From: Candidatus Sumerlaeota bacterium
GTDB lineage: Bacteria > Sumerlaeota > Sumerlaeia > JADFCW01
Assembly: GCA_017161705.1 (NCBI GenBank)
Contig: JADFCW010000026.1
Span: 1 to 32,083 of the forward strand
Direction of reading: 5' to 3'
DNA length: 32,083 nucleotides
The first letter of the stretch is position 1. Each line of letters opens with the position of its first letter. The notes under the pieces were generated by a model, which saw only the letters and a program-made list of their open reading frames with translations, was not told the DNA's origin and did no database searches. The position numbers and the translations under genes were made by a program. Positions 31,074 to 32,083 of this stretch are shown here, piece by piece.

Positions 31074-32083
31074 TTATGCGGCATTCGGTGCCGCCGCGCC
31101 TTGCGGCGTCTCTTCGGGGATCGCCCGCGCCACAGCGGGCAACAGCGTCATCAATGCAAAGCAGACCCAGATCAACAGACCGATGGTATAGCGAAGCGAG
31201 TAGCTGGTAATGCCAAAGGCGGTTATGGCGATCAACAAGGCAAAGAAGCCGGCGACCACAAAGCGCCGTTTGGTTTGGCGCTGGGTAGCCCGCCATGCCT
31301 GACCGATCTGAAGCGCCAACCCCGCGGTAAAGGCGGCAAATACGGCCATGGCAATCAGCCCGGACTCGACGGCGATTTCGAGAAAGTTATTGTGCGCGTG
31401 CGGTGTCTCCATCTGGGCCGCGCGTTCCGGATAGGTGGTCTTGATATAGTCCTCAAAAACTTCCCAGCCGGCGCCGAGGCCCAGAACCGGATGCCGGCGG
31501 ATGATGTCGAGCGACCAGGCCCATAATTGCCGCCGCAGACCGAACGTTGTCTGATTTTCGGTATAGGTCGTGCGGTCGAAAATCGAAAGAAGCCGCTCGC
31601 GCACCTGCGTCGGGGCCACAAACCATCCCATCACCGCGACTGCGGCGAAAATCCACACGCTTCGCCAGTTGATCATCAGGATCAGCGCCAGCGCCGCCAC
31701 CGCCAGCGCCACATATCCGCCCCGCGTCAACGTGACCAGAATACACCAGATCGGCACAACGGTTGAAATGGCCGTCAGTGTTTTCAACTCCCAGTTTTGT
31801 GTGGAAAAAAACTGCAGCCAGACAAACAGCGTCACCAGAAGCGCAAACGAACACAGGCGGTTGTGGTGCTTGAACGGCCACTGGTTGCGCAATTCGGTCT
31901 GCCCGTCGGCGTTGACTTCCTCGCGGAGGATTTCGGCGCGCAAAAATTCGCTTTTCCACTCGTGCCCGCCGTGCAAGTATAAATACCGCGCCGTCAGCGA
32001 AACCGACGTCGTAATCACCCCCGTCAGATAGATTGTCGCTATGACCAGCCGATACTGCCGCCAGGAATACAGACTTTCGATCG
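31074..32083 (-). CDS. O-antigen ligase/polymerase-like membrane protein (5' end cut by window edge)
   Basis: At least 336 residues of a polytopic inner-membrane protein of the Wzy_C superfamily, which joins or polymerises lipid-linked glycans on the periplasmic face. The diagnostic periplasmic stretch is present: HPVLGLGAGWEVFEDYIK, then PHAHNNFLEIAVESGLIAM with its conserved His-Asn. Hydrophobic segments flank it (LVTLFVWLQFF, YVALAVAALALILMI, AMAVFAAFTAGLALQI, LLIWVCFALMTLLP). The frame stays open to position 32083, so the true start lies outside; a GTG at 32018 is internal. WaaL-type ligases and Wzy-type polymerases cannot be told apart from this part alone. Confidence 0.88.
   Translation of the reverse strand, partial: IESLYSWRQYRLVIATIYLTGVITTSVSLTARYLYLHGGHEWKSEFLRAEILREEVNADGQTELRNQWPFKHHNRLCSFALLVTLFVWLQFFSTQNWELKTLTAISTVVPIWCILVTLTRGGYVALAVAALALILMINWRSVWIFAAVAVMGWFVAPTQVRERLLSIFDRTTYTENQTTFGLRRQLWAWSLDIIRRHPVLGLGAGWEVFEDYIKTTYPERAAQMETPHAHNNFLEIAVESGLIAMAVFAAFTAGLALQIGQAWRATQRQTKRRFVVAGFFALLIAITAFGITSYSLRYTIGLLIWVCFALMTLLPAVARAIPEETPQGAAAPNAA

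Noticed and set aside
1-32083. tRNA or rRNA genes
   Set aside because: No cloverleaf with a GTTCRANNC T-loop and CCA-side stem, and no rRNA signature stretch, was recognised in the spacers; a tRNAscan-SE run would settle it.

Overview
The window is about 32 kb of compact, GC-rich bacterial chromosome, and most genes lie on the minus strand. An O-antigen ligase/polymerase-like protein, a lipobox-bearing phosphate-binding protein and a cytoplasmic-membrane complex I point to a Gram-negative-type (diderm), respiring bacterium. I cannot assign a species. The 11-subunit nuo cluster, the odd gene neighbourhoods and the spacer repeats fit an uncultured, deep-branching lineage better than a model proteobacterium, but that is inference.

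Layout from left to right. (1) 1-1481: start of a phosphate-uptake operon, pstS then pstC on the minus strand, cut by the window edge. (2) 1609-2421: an internally deleted, frameshifted insertion sequence that looks like the IS1380 family, with degenerate terminal inverted repeats. (3) 2486-9344: five intact minus-strand genes resembling the distal end of a phage tail: a 155-aa unknown, a 202-aa distal-tail-like protein, a 1123-aa tail-hub-like protein, a 578-aa fibre-like protein with a Sec signal peptide, and a 99-aa coiled-coil/transmembrane protein. No capsid, terminase, portal, tape-measure, integrase or lysis-enzyme gene accompanies them. (4) 9516-11620: pth, trpF and trpC on the minus strand; trpC carries a small in-frame heptamer-repeat insertion. 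(5) 11863-15729: plus-strand genes for a GT4 glycosyltransferase, glmS and a thioredoxin-type arsenate reductase. (6) 15761-18832: ABC transporter ATPase and fused two-domain permease of the ferric-iron type, with no binding-protein gene nearby. (7) 18944-30017: a ferritin-like small protein and nuoN-M-L-K-J-I-H-D-C-B-A, read nuoA to nuoN on the minus strand, without nuoE, nuoF or nuoG. (8) 30272-32083: a SAM-dependent methyltransferase and the O-antigen ligase-like gene, cut by the right edge.

The nuo genes form one tightly packed operon with overlaps at nuoA/B, nuoB/C and nuoI/J and should encode the membrane arm plus the quinone-site connecting module of complex I. The absent NADH-oxidising module must be supplied elsewhere or replaced by another electron donor. 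The glycosyltransferase, glmS, methyltransferase and O-antigen ligase-like genes all fit cell-envelope polysaccharide synthesis.

The most unusual part is the tail-tip-like block at 2486-9344. Its genes are long, open and start with good ribosome-binding sites, so it does not look like a decaying prophage. The exported fibre suggests a domesticated or novel surface/secretion apparatus. Several spacers within it hold low-complexity TCCA/TCCG-type repeats, and hairpins sit just upstream of two of its start codons.
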